Of a stretch of 64,000 nt of DNA, positions 17,719 through 27,140 are shown one piece after another. Below the pieces are notes generated by a model, which did no database searches, was not told the DNA's origin, and saw only the letters and a list, made by a program, of their open reading frames with translations. Position 1 is the first letter of the stretch, and each line of letters begins with the position of its first letter. Source of the stretch: Saccharothrix sp. S26 (GTDB lineage: Bacteria > Actinomycetota > Actinomycetes > Mycobacteriales > Pseudonocardiaceae); the NCBI RefSeq assembly GCF_021390395.1, contig NZ_JAJUWT010000017.1:62001-126000 (forward strand), in the 5' to 3' direction. A program made the position numbers and the translations under genes.

Positions 17719-17762
17719 CTCGCGCGTGCCCGGGCCTTGCGCGAGGCCCGGGCACACGCGAG
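17719..17762 (-). terminator. Rho-independent terminator of the PL11 gene
   Basis: Arms GTGCCCGGGCC (17726-17736) and GGCCCGGGCAC (17745-17755) are perfect, extended by CTCGCG/CGCGAG outside a one-base mismatch. On the minus strand the stem is followed by TTTTCG, a short U-tract. It begins 18 nt after the PL11 stop codon and separates it from the acetylesterase operon. Confidence 0.8.
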
Positions 17763-17780
17763 CGCTTGGTGGAGCCGGGG

Positions 17781-20024
17781 TCAGCCGGCGTAGTGCACGT
17801 CCGGCCACGGCGGGGTGGCCATGCCGCTGCCGATGTGGAAGCTCGGGTGCGGCGGCTGGTTGTAGGCGGTGTTCTGCCACGCGATGGCGACCCGGTACAT
17901 GGTGTCGTGCATCAGCGTGGGGATGCGCCGGTCGGTCTGGTGCGGGGTGGAGTAGATGCGCAACCCCGAGTTGTCCGACTTGCGCCAGACGACCTCTTCG
18001 CGCCAGTCGCCGAACAGGTCGGCGCTCAGGGCCGGGGTGGCCTTGGTGCCGTTGTTGGAAGCCACACCGGAACCGGTGAGCAGGCGGGTGTCGCCGCTCG
18101 TGCCGTACTTGTCGATCCGGGTCTGGTCCAGCAGCTCGCGCGTCGGGTCGCCGTCCCACCAGATCAGGAAGTTCATCGACGACGGCTTGCGGCCGACGTT
18201 CTGGCCCGCGCCGTTGCGCAGGCTGCCGTCCGCCGCCGACCACATCTCCGCGCCGGGGTTGCCCGCGTAGATGTCGTCGGCCACGCCGCGGCCGTTGTCA
18301 CTGCCCGACGCGGTCGTCCACAGCCGCTGGCCGGTGCGGGCGTCGGCCAACCACGAACCAGGCTTGGACGAGTCCTCGGAGACCTTGAAGTACTCCAGGC
18401 CCGGCCGGGAGGGGATGAAGTCACCCGCGTGCGCCGCGTCGCCGTGCCCGAGGCCCGTGGTCCACAGACCGCGGCCGTTGTCGTCGATCGCGGCCGCGCC
18501 GTAGAGGATCTCGTCACGGCCGTCGGCGTCCACGTCGGCGATGCTGAGCGAGTGGTTGCCCTGGCCCGCGTAACCGGACTGGTTGTTGGAGTCGAACGTC
18601 CACCGCTTGGTCAGCGTGCCGTTGCGGAAGTCCCAGGCCGCGATGACGGCACGGGTGTAGTAGCCGCGCGCCATGATCAGGCTGGGCCGTTCGCCGTCGA
18701 GGTAGGCCGTGCCGGCGAGGAACCGGTCGACGCGGTTGCCGTAGCTGTCGCCCCACGAGGAGACGTTGCCGCGCGGCGGGTCGTAGTTCACCGTGGACAT
18801 CGCCGCGCCGGTCTGGCCGTTGAACATGGTCAGGAACTCCGGGCCGGACAGGATGTAGCCGGAGGAGTTGCGGTAGTCGGCGCTCGCGTTGCCGATCACC
18901 GTGCCCCGACCGTCACGCGTGCCGTCCGCGGTCTTCATCGCGACCTCGGCCTTGCCGTCACCGTCGTAGTCGTAGACCTGGAACTGCGTGTAGTGGGCGC
19001 CGGCCCGGATGTTGCGCCCGAGGTCGATCCGCCACAACCGCGTGCCGTCGAGCCGGTAGGCGTCGATGAAGACGTTGCCCGTGACACCGGACTGCGAGTT
19101 GTCCTTGGCGTTGTCGGGATCCCACTTCAGCACGAACTCGTAGTCGCCGTCACCGTCGAGGTCGCCCACGCTCGCGTCATTGGCGACGTACCCGGAGCCC
19201 GGGGACTGGATCGGCACGTCCCGGTAGCCGGCGCCGAAGGCCAGCGACGCGGGGGACGCCGGCTGCTCGGCACCGTTCACCACGGCGCGCACGGTGTAGG
19301 AGGCGTCCGCCGCCGCGCCGTTGTCGAGGTAGTTCGTGGACGACGTGATCGGCGAGGAGTTCAGCTTCGTGCCGCCGCGGTACACGTTGAACCCGACGTT
19401 CTGCGGGTCGCCCGCCAGCAGCCGCCAGCTGACCAGGTTGCCACTGCCGGACCGCACGCTGACCACACCGCGGTCCAGCCGCTCGACCTGCTTGCGGCCG
19501 GTCGGGTCCGAGGGGCCGGGGCCGGGAGTCGTGGTGGTGGTGGTGGTCGTTGTGGTCGTCGTCGTGGTGGTGCTGGTGGGCGTGGTGGTCGTCGTCGTGG
19601 GGTCGACGTCGCCCGTGCACGTGGTGCCGTTCAGCGTGAACGACGATGGCACGCCGACGGTGTTGCCGGTCATCGTGCCGTTGAAGCCGAACGACGCCGT
19701 GCCGCCGGTCGGGATCGACCGGTTGTAGTCCACGTTGGCCGCCGTCACGCTCGCGCCCGACGCGGTGAAGGTCGCGTTCCACCCCTGGTCGAAGCGCTCC
19801 GAGCCGGGGAAGGACCACGCCAGCTTCCACCCGTCGACCGGGTCGCCGAGGTTCTTGATCGTGACGCTGGCGGTGAACCCGCCCTGCCACTGGGTCTGCA
19901 CCACGTAGTCGACCCCGCAGCCCGGGGCCGCCGAGGCCACACCGGCGACCAACAGGCCTCCGGTCACCGCGCTGATCGCCGTGGTGGCGGCCAGTGCGCG
20001 CACTCTGAACGAGTTGGTGAGCAC
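17781..20024 (-). CDS. Secreted rhamnogalacturonan lyase, PL11 family, with N-terminal CBM2
   Basis: Extracellular polysaccharide lyase of 747 aa that cleaves the rhamnogalacturonan I backbone by beta-elimination. GTG 20024 has GGAGG 7 nt upstream. Signal peptide to about residue 33 (ASAAPGCGV). CBM2 (35-137) with Trp-containing face strands QTQWQGGF, VDGWKLAW and GWNATF, and the closing CTGD. A linker of about 25 Thr/Pro follows (142-170). The PL11 beta-propeller (175-747) shows VERLDRGVVSVRSGSGNLVS, the calcium-binding strings DLDGDGDYEF and DYDGDGKAEV, and FGDWREEVVW. Operator-like palindromes precede it. Together with the two acetylesterases it forms a rhamnogalacturonan-degrading set. 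Confidence 0.93.
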   Translation of the reverse strand: MLTNSFRVRALAATTAISAVTGGLLVAGVASAAPGCGVDYVVQTQWQGGFTASVTIKNLGDPVDGWKLAWSFPGSERFDQGWNATFTASGASVTAANVDYNRSIPTGGTASFGFNGTMTGNTVGVPSSFTLNGTTCTGDVDPTTTTTTPTSTTTTTTTTTTTTTTTPGPGPSDPTGRKQVERLDRGVVSVRSGSGNLVSWRLLAGDPQNVGFNVYRGGTKLNSSPITSSTNYLDNGAAADASYTVRAVVNGAEQPASPASLAFGAGYRDVPIQSPGSGYVANDASVGDLDGDGDYEFVLKWDPDNAKDNSQSGVTGNVFIDAYRLDGTRLWRIDLGRNIRAGAHYTQFQVYDYDGDGKAEVAMKTADGTRDGRGTVIGNASADYRNSSGYILSGPEFLTMFNGQTGAAMSTVNYDPPRGNVSSWGDSYGNRVDRFLAGTAYLDGERPSLIMARGYYTRAVIAAWDFRNGTLTKRWTFDSNNQSGYAGQGNHSLSIADVDADGRDEILYGAAAIDDNGRGLWTTGLGHGDAAHAGDFIPSRPGLEYFKVSEDSSKPGSWLADARTGQRLWTTASGSDNGRGVADDIYAGNPGAEMWSAADGSLRNGAGQNVGRKPSSMNFLIWWDGDPTRELLDQTRIDKYGTSGDTRLLTGSGVASNNGTKATPALSADLFGDWREEVVWRKSDNSGLRIYSTPHQTDRRIPTLMHDTMYRVAIAWQNTAYNQPPHPSFHIGSGMATPPWPDVHYAG

Positions 20025-20047
20025 CGTTGCTCCTCCGTCGCAGGTTC

Positions 20048-20061
20048 TGGGAGCGCTCCCA
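20048..20061 (-). promoter_or_regulatory. CebR-type operator TGGGAGCGCTCCCA
   Basis: The 14-bp perfect palindrome TGGGAGCGCTCCCA matches the box bound by CebR, the LacI-family cellobiose/cellotriose repressor of Streptomyces (established for that genus). It lies 24 nt before the PL11 start codon, inside the 5' untranslated region, so binding would block transcription. No cebR gene is in this window. Confidence 0.75.
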
Positions 20062-20070
20062 GTCCGGGTC

Positions 20071-20126
20071 GAGGGCCAGAGCCCTCGTTTTGAAACGATT
20101 CATCTTTCCGAATGAGTTCCGGAAAG
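20071..20126 (-). promoter_or_regulatory. Stem-loop and two further operator-like repeats before PL11
   Basis: Three structures follow each other: hairpin GAGGGCCAGAGCCCTC (20071-20086), the LacI-style near-palindrome TGAAACGATTCA (20091-20102), and the inverted repeat CTTTCCG-N9-CGGAAAG (20104-20126). The second has the central CG and A/T arms usual for LacI-family sites and could bind a rhamnose or pectin repressor (inference). No clear -35/-10 pair is visible. Confidence 0.4.
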
Positions 20127-20985
20127 CGTTATCCAGCTATGGCCACTGTGTCGGTCAGGTCGCTTGCGCGGACCCTGGGTGATGTCCGGTTTTCGTTGGC
20201 GTCCACGGTGTTCCGGCCCCAACGACGATGGGGAGACCGTACGAACGGCGTGATCCCGGTGTCAACAGGCGTGGGCGAAAAACTTTCGACTGCCCGGCGC
20301 GCATCGCCCGAACGGTCCTGTGGCCGGCAGCCGTGCCGACCCGTCGACGCCCGCTGTCGAACGTTCGACGCGAACCCGCCGCCACCACGTCGAAAGCGCG
20401 TCGAACGGACGACGTCTCGATTGGACCGGCCGGGTGCTGCTCCGTCGCGGCGGCGAGGCGGGCGGCGAGACCCTGGGGTGATGTGGATGGCCAGTCCGTC
20501 GAGCGAGTTCGACCCGGCCCGCAGGGTGCAGCTGTGCTCGTCGACCCGCTCCGGGGTCGCGGTCGTGGGCGCGATGCGTTCGGCGGCCGTTGACACCGCC
20601 CGTGACGAGCACCCGCCGACGGTGACCGCGGCGCGGTGATCTCGCCGGGGCCGGGCCGGCTCAACCCGGGCCGGGTCGTCGGCGTGCACGCGAACGGGCT
20701 CGCCGCGTTCACCGGGGTCGGCCCTGGCGAGGTTGGGTGAGCTGACCGAGGCTGAGCGGGCTCGGCTGCGCCACCTCGACCACCTCGAGACCGAGCGGTC
20801 CGGTTAGGCGATGATCCAGATCAGCCGGCCCCGGACCCTGGCGCACGGGCCGCCGCCGTGGAAGCACCCGACCTGCTCGTCGGCGACATCCGCGAGTTCT
20901 TCCGCACGCTGCGTTGACACCGTTCCCCGCTGCCGGGAATTTTCCGCCGTGTCGGTAAACAGCTCGCCCCCGGGCGGAGTCCTTA
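20127..20985. other. Long intergenic region with unidentified coding fragments
   Basis: No intact gene is recognised in this 859-bp stretch. Two short plus-strand fragments look like protein: RLGELTEAERARLRHLDHLE ending in a stop near 20808, and EAPDLLVGDIREFFRTLR ending at about 20918. Both have an acid/base helix pattern but no start. A repeat CGAAAAACTTTCG (20276-20288) has 5-bp arms. The right end must hold the sigma-factor promoter. Confidence 0.35.
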
Positions 20986-21492
20986 GTGGTGATGGCTGAC
21001 TACGAGAACTTCGTCCGGGCGCGGCTGCCGCGGTTGCTGCGCTACGCGACGATGCTCACCGGCGAGCGGGAGCTGGCCGGTGACCTGGTGCAGGAAGTGC
21101 TGGTCAAGGCATACCGCCGCTGGCCCAGGATCCGCGACGCGGACAACCCGGACCGCTACGTCATGCGGATGGTCACCAACGGCTACTTGTCGTGGCGGCG
21201 CAGCAGGTCCGCGCGGCTGGTGGCCGTGGGCGAGGTTCCCGACGAGGCGCGTCCGGACGACTTCGCCTCCGACCACGCGTTGCGCGAGGACATGTGGCAA
21301 CGGCTGGCGCGGTTACCGCGACGCCAGCGGGCCGTGCTGGTCCTGCGCTACTACGAGCAGTGGGACGACGCCGAGATCGCCGACCTGCTCGACTGCGCCC
21401 GCGCCACCGTGCGCGCCCACGCCCACCGGGCACTGACGACATTGCGGAGCGGCATGGCCGTGGACCACATGGCCGAGGCTAGGGAGAGTTGA
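20986..21492 (+). CDS. ECF sigma factor, SigE-like (SigE70) subfamily
   Basis: Alternative RNA polymerase sigma factor, 168 aa, typical ECF size. GTG 20986 has GGAG 6 nt upstream; ATG 20992 is possible but spaced 12 nt. Sigma region 2 is at about 10-75 (YATMLTGERELAGDLVQEVLVKAYRRW, DRYVMRMVTN). Region 4 is at about 100-155 (LPRRQRAVLVLRYYEQWDDAEIADLL followed by RATVRAHAHRAL). It overlaps the next gene by one base (TGATG), which encodes a single-pass membrane protein, so that gene is a likely anti-sigma or signal protein. A subtilisin follows 36 bp later, possibly the regulated output or a regulator by proteolysis. Confidence 0.9.
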   Translation: MVMADYENFVRARLPRLLRYATMLTGERELAGDLVQEVLVKAYRRWPRIRDADNPDRYVMRMVTNGYLSWRRSRSARLVAVGEVPDEARPDDFASDHALREDMWQRLARLPRRQRAVLVLRYYEQWDDAEIADLLDCARATVRAHAHRALTTLRSGMAVDHMAEARES

Positions 21493-22565
21493 TGAACGCA
21501 GACCAGACCGAGGTCGAGCGACTGGTCAGGGACGCTTTCGCCGCGCACGAGCACATCGCGCCGGACGGCGACGCGGTGTTCGCCGCCGCACGGGCGCGCA
21601 TCCACCGCAGGCGTGCCGTGCTGAACCGACCGCTCGTGGTCGCCGCCGGGGTGGTCGCGCTGACCCTCGCCGCGGCCACCGCCGTGGTGCTGAACCGGCC
21701 CGACCCCACCCCCGCGGACGGTCTCGCCGGCCCCGCCGAGCAGCTTCGGACCGCAGGCCCGACGAGCGGCGCGTCGGCCGAGCCCGCCGTCGCCGACCTG
21801 CCGATGCCCTTCGCCCTCGGGTGGTTGCCGGAGGGCTCGGTCGAGTACGTGGCACGGCGGATCAACATCGGAGGCTCGGCGGAGGACCCGGGCACACCCC
21901 TGTACGGCGGCGAGTACATGCTCACCGTGACGGCCGACGACCAGGTCCTCCGCATCGACGTCCAGCAGTTCCGGATGGTCTCGGTGGACCAGGCGGCGTT
22001 CAAGTCCGGTCCCGGACGGTCCGTCACCGTCAACGGGCAGCCCGGTGTCGAGAGCGCGAACCCAGACGGCCTGGGCGCCTACGAGCTGTACGTGGCGCAC
22101 CCCGACGGCGGCTCGATGTACGTCAACGTGTCCAACCCGCCCGGCGGCACGGTGCCCGCGGCACGGCTGGGCGAGGTCGGCCGGCGGATCGCGCAGGACC
22201 TCCGCTTCCCGGGCACGGCGACCGTCACCCCGGCGTTCGGGTTGCGCGACCTGCCGGGGGACCTGCGGGTGTGCGCCTTCGAGGTCGCGAAGCGGTCCGA
22301 CGCGGGACCGGGTGTGAACACCCGCTACTCGGTGGGCACCTGCGAGGTCTTGCCGCCGATCATGGTCGGCACCGGGGGCCAGGACGTGCCGACCGGCACG
22401 CCCGGCGAGCCCGTGCAGGGCCGGGAGACGCGGTACGTCAGCGAGAACGGTCACCAGAGGCTGTGGGTGCTCGACGCCGTGGACGGCTCGGCGGTCCAGC
22501 TCGGCGGCCCCGTGCCGGTGGCGCAGCTGTACGACATCGCCGGTCGTCTCGTCCTGCCCGACTGA
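21492..22565 (+). CDS. Single-pass membrane protein, probable partner of the ECF sigma factor
   Basis: 357 aa. ATG 21492 overlaps the sigma stop and is preceded by AGGGAGAG. A cytoplasmic N-terminus of about 47 residues (VERLVRDAFAAHEHIAPDGD) is followed by one transmembrane helix (VVAAGVVALTLAAATAVVL, about 49-67). The rest is extracytoplasmic with tandem-looking strands (LPMPFALGWLPEGSVEYVAR, FRMVSVDQAAFKSG). No zinc-binding HxxxCxxC anti-sigma motif is seen, so it is not a ZAS-domain protein. Actinobacterial SigE70 operons often carry such proteins. Role as sensor/anti-sigma is inferred from position. Confidence 0.75.
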   Translation: MNADQTEVERLVRDAFAAHEHIAPDGDAVFAAARARIHRRRAVLNRPLVVAAGVVALTLAAATAVVLNRPDPTPADGLAGPAEQLRTAGPTSGASAEPAVADLPMPFALGWLPEGSVEYVARRINIGGSAEDPGTPLYGGEYMLTVTADDQVLRIDVQQFRMVSVDQAAFKSGPGRSVTVNGQPGVESANPDGLGAYELYVAHPDGGSMYVNVSNPPGGTVPAARLGEVGRRIAQDLRFPGTATVTPAFGLRDLPGDLRVCAFEVAKRSDAGPGVNTRYSVGTCEVLPPIMVGTGGQDVPTGTPGEPVQGRETRYVSENGHQRLWVLDAVDGSAVQLGGPVPVAQLYDIAGRLVLPD

Positions 22566-22601
22566 GCGAGCCCGGAACCAGCGAAACTGATCGGAGGACA
22601 T

Positions 22602-25600
22602 GTGGTCGGCCGGAGAAGATGGTGGCGGCGTGGGGGCGGGGCCGTGTCGGTGGCCGCACTGGCCGCGAGCGCGGTCGCGGCGGTGGGCACGACGGCGCTC
22701 GCCCAACCGGACGCGGCTGCCGGCGGGGGTGAGCCGGTCTCGGTCACGCTGGTCAGCGGGGACCGGGTGCAGCTGTGGGGCAGCGGTCCGTCGGCCCCGC
22801 TGCGGGTCGAGCCCGCGCCGCGCGCCCACCCCGTGCCGTTCCAGGACTACTGGCACGACGGCGACCGGTACGTGGTGCCCGGTGACGCGGCACCGCTGGT
22901 GAGCGAGGGAGTGCTGGACCGGGAGCTGTTCAACGTCACCGGGCTGGTCCGCCAGCGCTACGACGACGCGCACACCGCGGCGGTGCCGCTGCTGGTCGAG
23001 CACGACGACACCCGGAGCCTGGCGTCCACGTCGGCCGGCGTCGCGGTGCGCCGTGAGCTGCCCGACCTCGACCTCACCGCGCTGGACCACGACAAGGACC
23101 GCGTGGCGGACTTCTACGGCGCGCTGACCGCCCGGACGCCGTCCGCCCGCGCCGCCGCGGGGGTGCGCAAGGTCTGGCTGAACAAGCGGGTCCGCGCCAC
23201 CCTGGACGAGAGCGCGTCCCAGGTCGGCGCGCCGACAGCCTGGCAGCGCGGGCTGACCGGGGCCGGGGTGCGGGTGGCCGTGCTGGACACCGGGATCGAC
23301 ACCGACCACCCCGACCTGGCCGGCAAGACCGCCGTCAGCCAGGACTTCACCGGGACCGGCGGCGTCGAGGACGGCCACGGCCACGGCACGCACGTCGCGT
23401 CGACCATCACCGGGACCGGTGCCGCTTCGGGTGGCCGGTACCGCGGCGTCGCCCCGGACGTCACCCTCGCGGTCGGCAAGGTGCTCGACGACACCGGTTG
23501 GGGCACCGACGACAGCGTGCTCGCCGGGATGCGGTGGGCCGCCGCCGAGTCCGGCGCGAAGGTCGTCAACATGAGCCTGGGCGGTCAGCCCACCGACGGC
23601 CGGGATCCGTTGTCCGTCGCGGTGAACACGCTCAGCCGCCAGTACGGGACGCTGTTCGTGATCGCCGCCGGCAACTACGGGTCGGCGCGGACGGTGGGCT
23701 CACCGGGCGCGGCGGACGACGCGCTCACCGTCGGCAGCGTGTCCAAGCGCGACGAGCCGAGCCCGTTCTCCAGCCGCGGCCCGCGGCTCGGCGACGGCGC
23801 GGCCAAGCCGGAGATCAGCGCACCCGGCGGCGGCATCGTGGCGGCCCGGCCGGCCGGCGTGCCCCCGTTGGGCGAGCCGGTCGGCGACGGCTACCAGCGG
23901 CTCGACGGCACCTCCATGGCCGCGCCGCACGTGGCCGCCGCGGCGGCGATCCTGGCCCAGCAGCACCCGGACTGGTCCGGACCCGCGTTGAAGTCGGCCC
24001 TGGTCGGCAGCGCGCGGGAAGTGCCGGACGCCGGCGTGTTCGGGGTCGGCACGGGTCGGCTCGACCTGGTCCGGGCGACCGCGACGCCGGTCATCGCCAC
24101 GGCGGCCGTCTCGGTGCACCTGGCCTGGCCCAACACCGGGTCGCAGGAGCGCCGCACGGCCACGTGGACCAACACCGGTCCGTCGCCGGTCACGCTGGCC
24201 GTCCGCGCGGACCTGGTCGACGAGCAGGGCCGTTCCGCCCCGGCGGGTCTGGTCGCGCTCGGCGCGGACCGCGTGACCGTGCCGGCCGGTGGCAGCGCGT
24301 CGGTCGAGGTGGTCGTCACCGGGCAGGAGGGCCGGTCCGGGACCTACTCCGGCGTGCTCGTCGCCGACGAGCCCACCGGCGCGGTCCGCACCCGCACCGC
24401 GATCTCGGTGTACCAGCAGGAGCAGCGGCACTCGTTCACGCCGACCCTGCTGGACCGCAACGGCGTCGAACCCGCGCTGAACGGCCGGTCGTCGGCCTAC
24501 GTCTTCGACCTGGAGTCCGGCGAGGCCTACCTGGCGTTCTCGGGCACGACCATCAGCCTGCCGCGCGGCCGCTACGCCGTGCACGCCTCGATCAGCACCG
24601 CCGAACCGGGCCGCCCGTCGTCGTACACGGTGGTCAGCCACCCCGAGCTGACGCTGGACCGCGACGTCACGCAGGTGTTCGACGCCCGGATCGGCCGGCC
24701 GGTCACGGCCGAGCCGGACAACCCGGCCGCCCGGGGCGGGACGCACGCGCTGGCCGCCCTGTCCCGGTTCGAGGACTGCGACTGCCGGTTCGCGCTGGTC
24801 TACGAGGGCGACGCCCGGTTCGAGGCGATGTACGCCGCGACCGTCCCGGGCACGGCGTCGGACGCCTACGCGCTCGGCCACTCCCGCCGTGCCACCGAGC
24901 CGACCTTGGAGATGGTGGCCGACGACGGGCAGCGGTTCGACGTCGACCTCCGGCTGCTGTACGGCACGCCGCCGACCGAGCAGACCGAGCTCACCGCGGT
25001 CTACGGCGGTTCGGGCACGCCGGAGGACCTCGCCCGGATCGACGCCGCGGGCAAGCTCGTGGTGATCGAGTTCGACCCGCTGATCGGCCGCGACGAGTGG
25101 CTGCGCCGGGGCGTGAACATCGCCCGCGCGGGCGGCAAGCTGGCCCTGATCCGGTTCCTGGAAGAGGGTTCCGGAGCGCCCGCGCCGCCGGGCGACCCGG
25201 TGGAGGGCGAGCCGGTGCCCGCGTTCTACGGCCACGACAACGGCACCGTGGACCGGCTGGTCGAGCTGGTCAAGCGCGGGGAGACCGCGGTCGACTACGC
25301 CGGCCGGGAGAGCACCGACCTGCGTTACGAGCTGATCCACGGCGTCGAGCGGGAGGTCACCGGGCCGGTGACGTACCGGCCGGCGACCCGCGACCTGGCC
25401 GCCGTGCGCGCGACCTACCACGACAACGCGCCCAACGTGGCGGGCTTCGCCGCCTTCGGCGAGCTGTACGGCCGCTACCTCGGCACCGGGTGGTTCGCGC
25501 GCACGGCGTCCCAGCGGGAACGGGTCGAGTACTTCACCCCCACCAAGTGGGAGCTGCTGTGGAGCACCGGCCCGAACACCCTGACCGACACCGCGACCCT

Positions 25601-26315
25601 GGCCGCGCACCGACCACCCGCCCGGGTCGCGTGGAACAAGGCGGTGATCGGGCCGTCGTTGCGCGGCACCACGGTGAACACCCGGGACGAGCAGCCGCAC
25701 CCGTGGTCCTGGCGCGACCGCGGGCGGATCAGCGTCAAGCTGCCGATGTACGGCGACGCGGCGGGCCGGCCGCGCCAGGTGCACCCGTTCAGCGACGCCA
25801 CCGGGAAGATCACCGCGTACCGGGAGGACCAGGTGCTCGGCCAGGTGCCGGTGACCGAGTTCGCCGAGTACGCGGTGCCGGACCAGGACTCGTCCTATCG
25901 CGTGGAGGCCGAGGCGCGGCAGGCCGGCTCCGCCTGGACGCTGTCCACAGTGGTCAGTGCGAAGTGGACGTTCCGGTCGTCGTCGGCGGGCGAGGGCAAG
26001 GCGCTGCCGATGCTGACGGCCAGGTTCGACCCGGCGGTGGACCCGCACAACCGGGCACCGGGCGACCGCCCGTTCTCCTTCCCCGTCCACGTCGAGCGGC
26101 AGGACGGCCCGGCGCGGATCACCTCGCTGTCGGTGGACGTGTCCTACGACGACGGCGTGACCTGGCGACCGGCGTCCACCCGCCGTGACCACGACCGCTG
26201 GACGGTGACCGTGCGCCATCCGCGCGACGGTTACGTCTCGCTGCGCGCCCGCGCCGCCGACGCGGACGGCAACCGGGTGGAGCAGACGATCGTCCGGGCG
26301 TACCAGCTCCGCTGA
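22602..26315 (+). CDS. Large secreted S8 (subtilisin-like) serine protease
   Basis: Extracellular protease, 1237 aa, starting at GTG 22602 after GGAGG. The leader is Arg/Trp-rich (RRRWWRRGGG) followed by a hydrophobic core, with cleavage near ALAQP (about 35). A propeptide runs to about 200. The catalytic domain (205-490) has the full triad: Asp229 in VAVLDTGID, His261 in GHGHGTHVAS and Ser438 in DGTSMAAPH, plus oxyanion Asn358 in IAAGNYG. The C-terminal 700 residues are beta-rich, with a PA-like insert (KLVVIEFDPLIGRDEW) and closing Ig-like strands. It lies 36 bp after the sigma/membrane protein pair and ends at a strong hairpin. Confidence 0.93.
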   Translation: MVGRRRWWRRGGGAVSVAALAASAVAAVGTTALAQPDAAAGGGEPVSVTLVSGDRVQLWGSGPSAPLRVEPAPRAHPVPFQDYWHDGDRYVVPGDAAPLVSEGVLDRELFNVTGLVRQRYDDAHTAAVPLLVEHDDTRSLASTSAGVAVRRELPDLDLTALDHDKDRVADFYGALTARTPSARAAAGVRKVWLNKRVRATLDESASQVGAPTAWQRGLTGAGVRVAVLDTGIDTDHPDLAGKTAVSQDFTGTGGVEDGHGHGTHVASTITGTGAASGGRYRGVAPDVTLAVGKVLDDTGWGTDDSVLAGMRWAAAESGAKVVNMSLGGQPTDGRDPLSVAVNTLSRQYGTLFVIAAGNYGSARTVGSPGAADDALTVGSVSKRDEPSPFSSRGPRLGDGAAKPEISAPGGGIVAARPAGVPPLGEPVGDGYQRLDGTSMAAPHVAAAAAILAQQHPDWSGPALKSALVGSAREVPDAGVFGVGTGRLDLVRATATPVIATAAVSVHLAWPNTGSQERRTATWTNTGPSPVTLAVRADLVDEQGRSAPAGLVALGADRVTVPAGGSASVEVVVTGQEGRSGTYSGVLVADEPTGAVRTRTAISVYQQEQRHSFTPTLLDRNGVEPALNGRSSAYVFDLESGEAYLAFSGTTISLPRGRYAVHASISTAEPGRPSSYTVVSHPELTLDRDVTQVFDARIGRPVTAEPDNPAARGGTHALAALSRFEDCDCRFALVYEGDARFEAMYAATVPGTASDAYALGHSRRATEPTLEMVADDGQRFDVDLRLLYGTPPTEQTELTAVYGGSGTPEDLARIDAAGKLVVIEFDPLIGRDEWLRRGVNIARAGGKLALIRFLEEGSGAPAPPGDPVEGEPVPAFYGHDNGTVDRLVELVKRGETAVDYAGRESTDLRYELIHGVEREVTGPVTYRPATRDLAAVRATYHDNAPNVAGFAAFGELYGRYLGTGWFARTASQRERVEYFTPTKWELLWSTGPNTLTDTATLAAHRPPARVAWNKAVIGPSLRGTTVNTRDEQPHPWSWRDRGRISVKLPMYGDAAGRPRQVHPFSDATGKITAYREDQVLGQVPVTEFAEYAVPDQDSSYRVEAEARQAGSAWTLSTVVSAKWTFRSSSAGEGKALPMLTARFDPAVDPHNRAPGDRPFSFPVHVERQDGPARITSLSVDVSYDDGVTWRPASTRRDHDRWTVTVRHPRDGYVSLRARAADADGNRVEQTIVRAYQLR

Positions 26316-26324
26316 CCGCGGCGA

Positions 26325-26353
26325 GCCCGGTGGCGCTTCCCGCGCCACCGGGC
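26325..26353 (+). terminator. Terminator of the sigma/protease unit
   Basis: Perfect 12-bp arms GCCCGGTGGCGC and GCGCCACCGGGC with a 5-nt loop, 9 nt after the protease stop codon. Confidence 0.85.
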
Positions 26354-26526
26354 CTCGAGCGGTGGGCTGTCAAGGGAGGTCGAAGGCGTCCGGTTCGGCG
26401 AGTGCGGGGGGCGTTCACGTCGTCCCGGGTGGTGGAGGGCATGACGTAGACGTGGGTGAGGGTGTCGGGCCCGTGCTCGTGGCGGGGCAGGGGCCACTTG
26501 GCGGTGACGTGGACGGCGGCTGCGCG

Positions 26527-27006
26527 CTATTCCGTCACCACGGTCAACACGTACCGGTAGCTCACCTGGGCGGCGGTGTTCCTGGTGACCTGGCCCTGTC
26601 CGCGGGCGTTGGCGTACTTGCCGGTGCCACCGGTGATGGCCATGGTCGTGTTCTCGAAGCCGGCGTCGAGGGACTTGTAGGTGCGGAGGCTGGACAGGTG
26701 CAGCTCGTCGTTCCCGAGCCGGAAGACGGAGGTGCAGTGGGTCCTCACCTCGGGCGGCACCGCCGTGGACACCGCCAGCACGCCGCAGTGGGAGTGGCCT
26801 TCGCCCACCTTGGCCCGTCCCGTTCCGTCGAGCAGATCACCACCGCTGACGAATCCGCCCCCCACCGCGATGTTCGGGAGAGCCGACATCAACGTCCGCT
26901 GGGCCGTCACCTCCACCGTGGTCTGCCGGTCGCCCGCGAGCGCGGGCGCGACCGCGCCCACGAGCGCACCGACGAGCGCCGCCACCGCCCAAGGTCGACC
27001 CTTCAT
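26527..27006 (-). CDS. Small secreted AOC/dirigent-barrel-like protein
   Basis: 159 aa from ATG 27006, which has GGTGGAGGTG 6-8 nt upstream; an earlier in-frame start lacks a site. The signal peptide is AVAALVGALVGAVAPALAG (cleaved near 24). The mature part has beta strands ending in ITGGTGKYANARGQGQV. That Gly-rich signature is typical of the allene-oxide-cyclase/dirigent eight-stranded barrel family, where it follows the strand AFENTTMAI (here AGFENTTMAI). Two Cys (HCGVL, THCTSV) could pair. Bacterial members are uncharacterised. It is convergent with the protease gene. Confidence 0.7.
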   Translation of the reverse strand: MKGRPWAVAALVGALVGAVAPALAGDRQTTVEVTAQRTLMSALPNIAVGGGFVSGGDLLDGTGRAKVGEGHSHCGVLAVSTAVPPEVRTHCTSVFRLGNDELHLSSLRTYKSLDAGFENTTMAITGGTGKYANARGQGQVTRNTAAQVSYRYVLTVVTE

Positions 27007-27140
27007 CCCCGCACCTCCACCTGGCGAATCGGACACCGCTGCCGACGCTAGTTCCCCGACGTGGTAACGGCATTCGCTGGATCAGGCGGACCCGAACGGT
27101 TGATGGGCAAAGAATTCAGTGACGGCCGCGCACGTCACCT

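Noticed and set aside
20276-20288. CGAAAAACTTTCG as a further xylan operator
   Set aside because: The spacer is 3 nt instead of 1, and no gene starts near it in a suitable direction.
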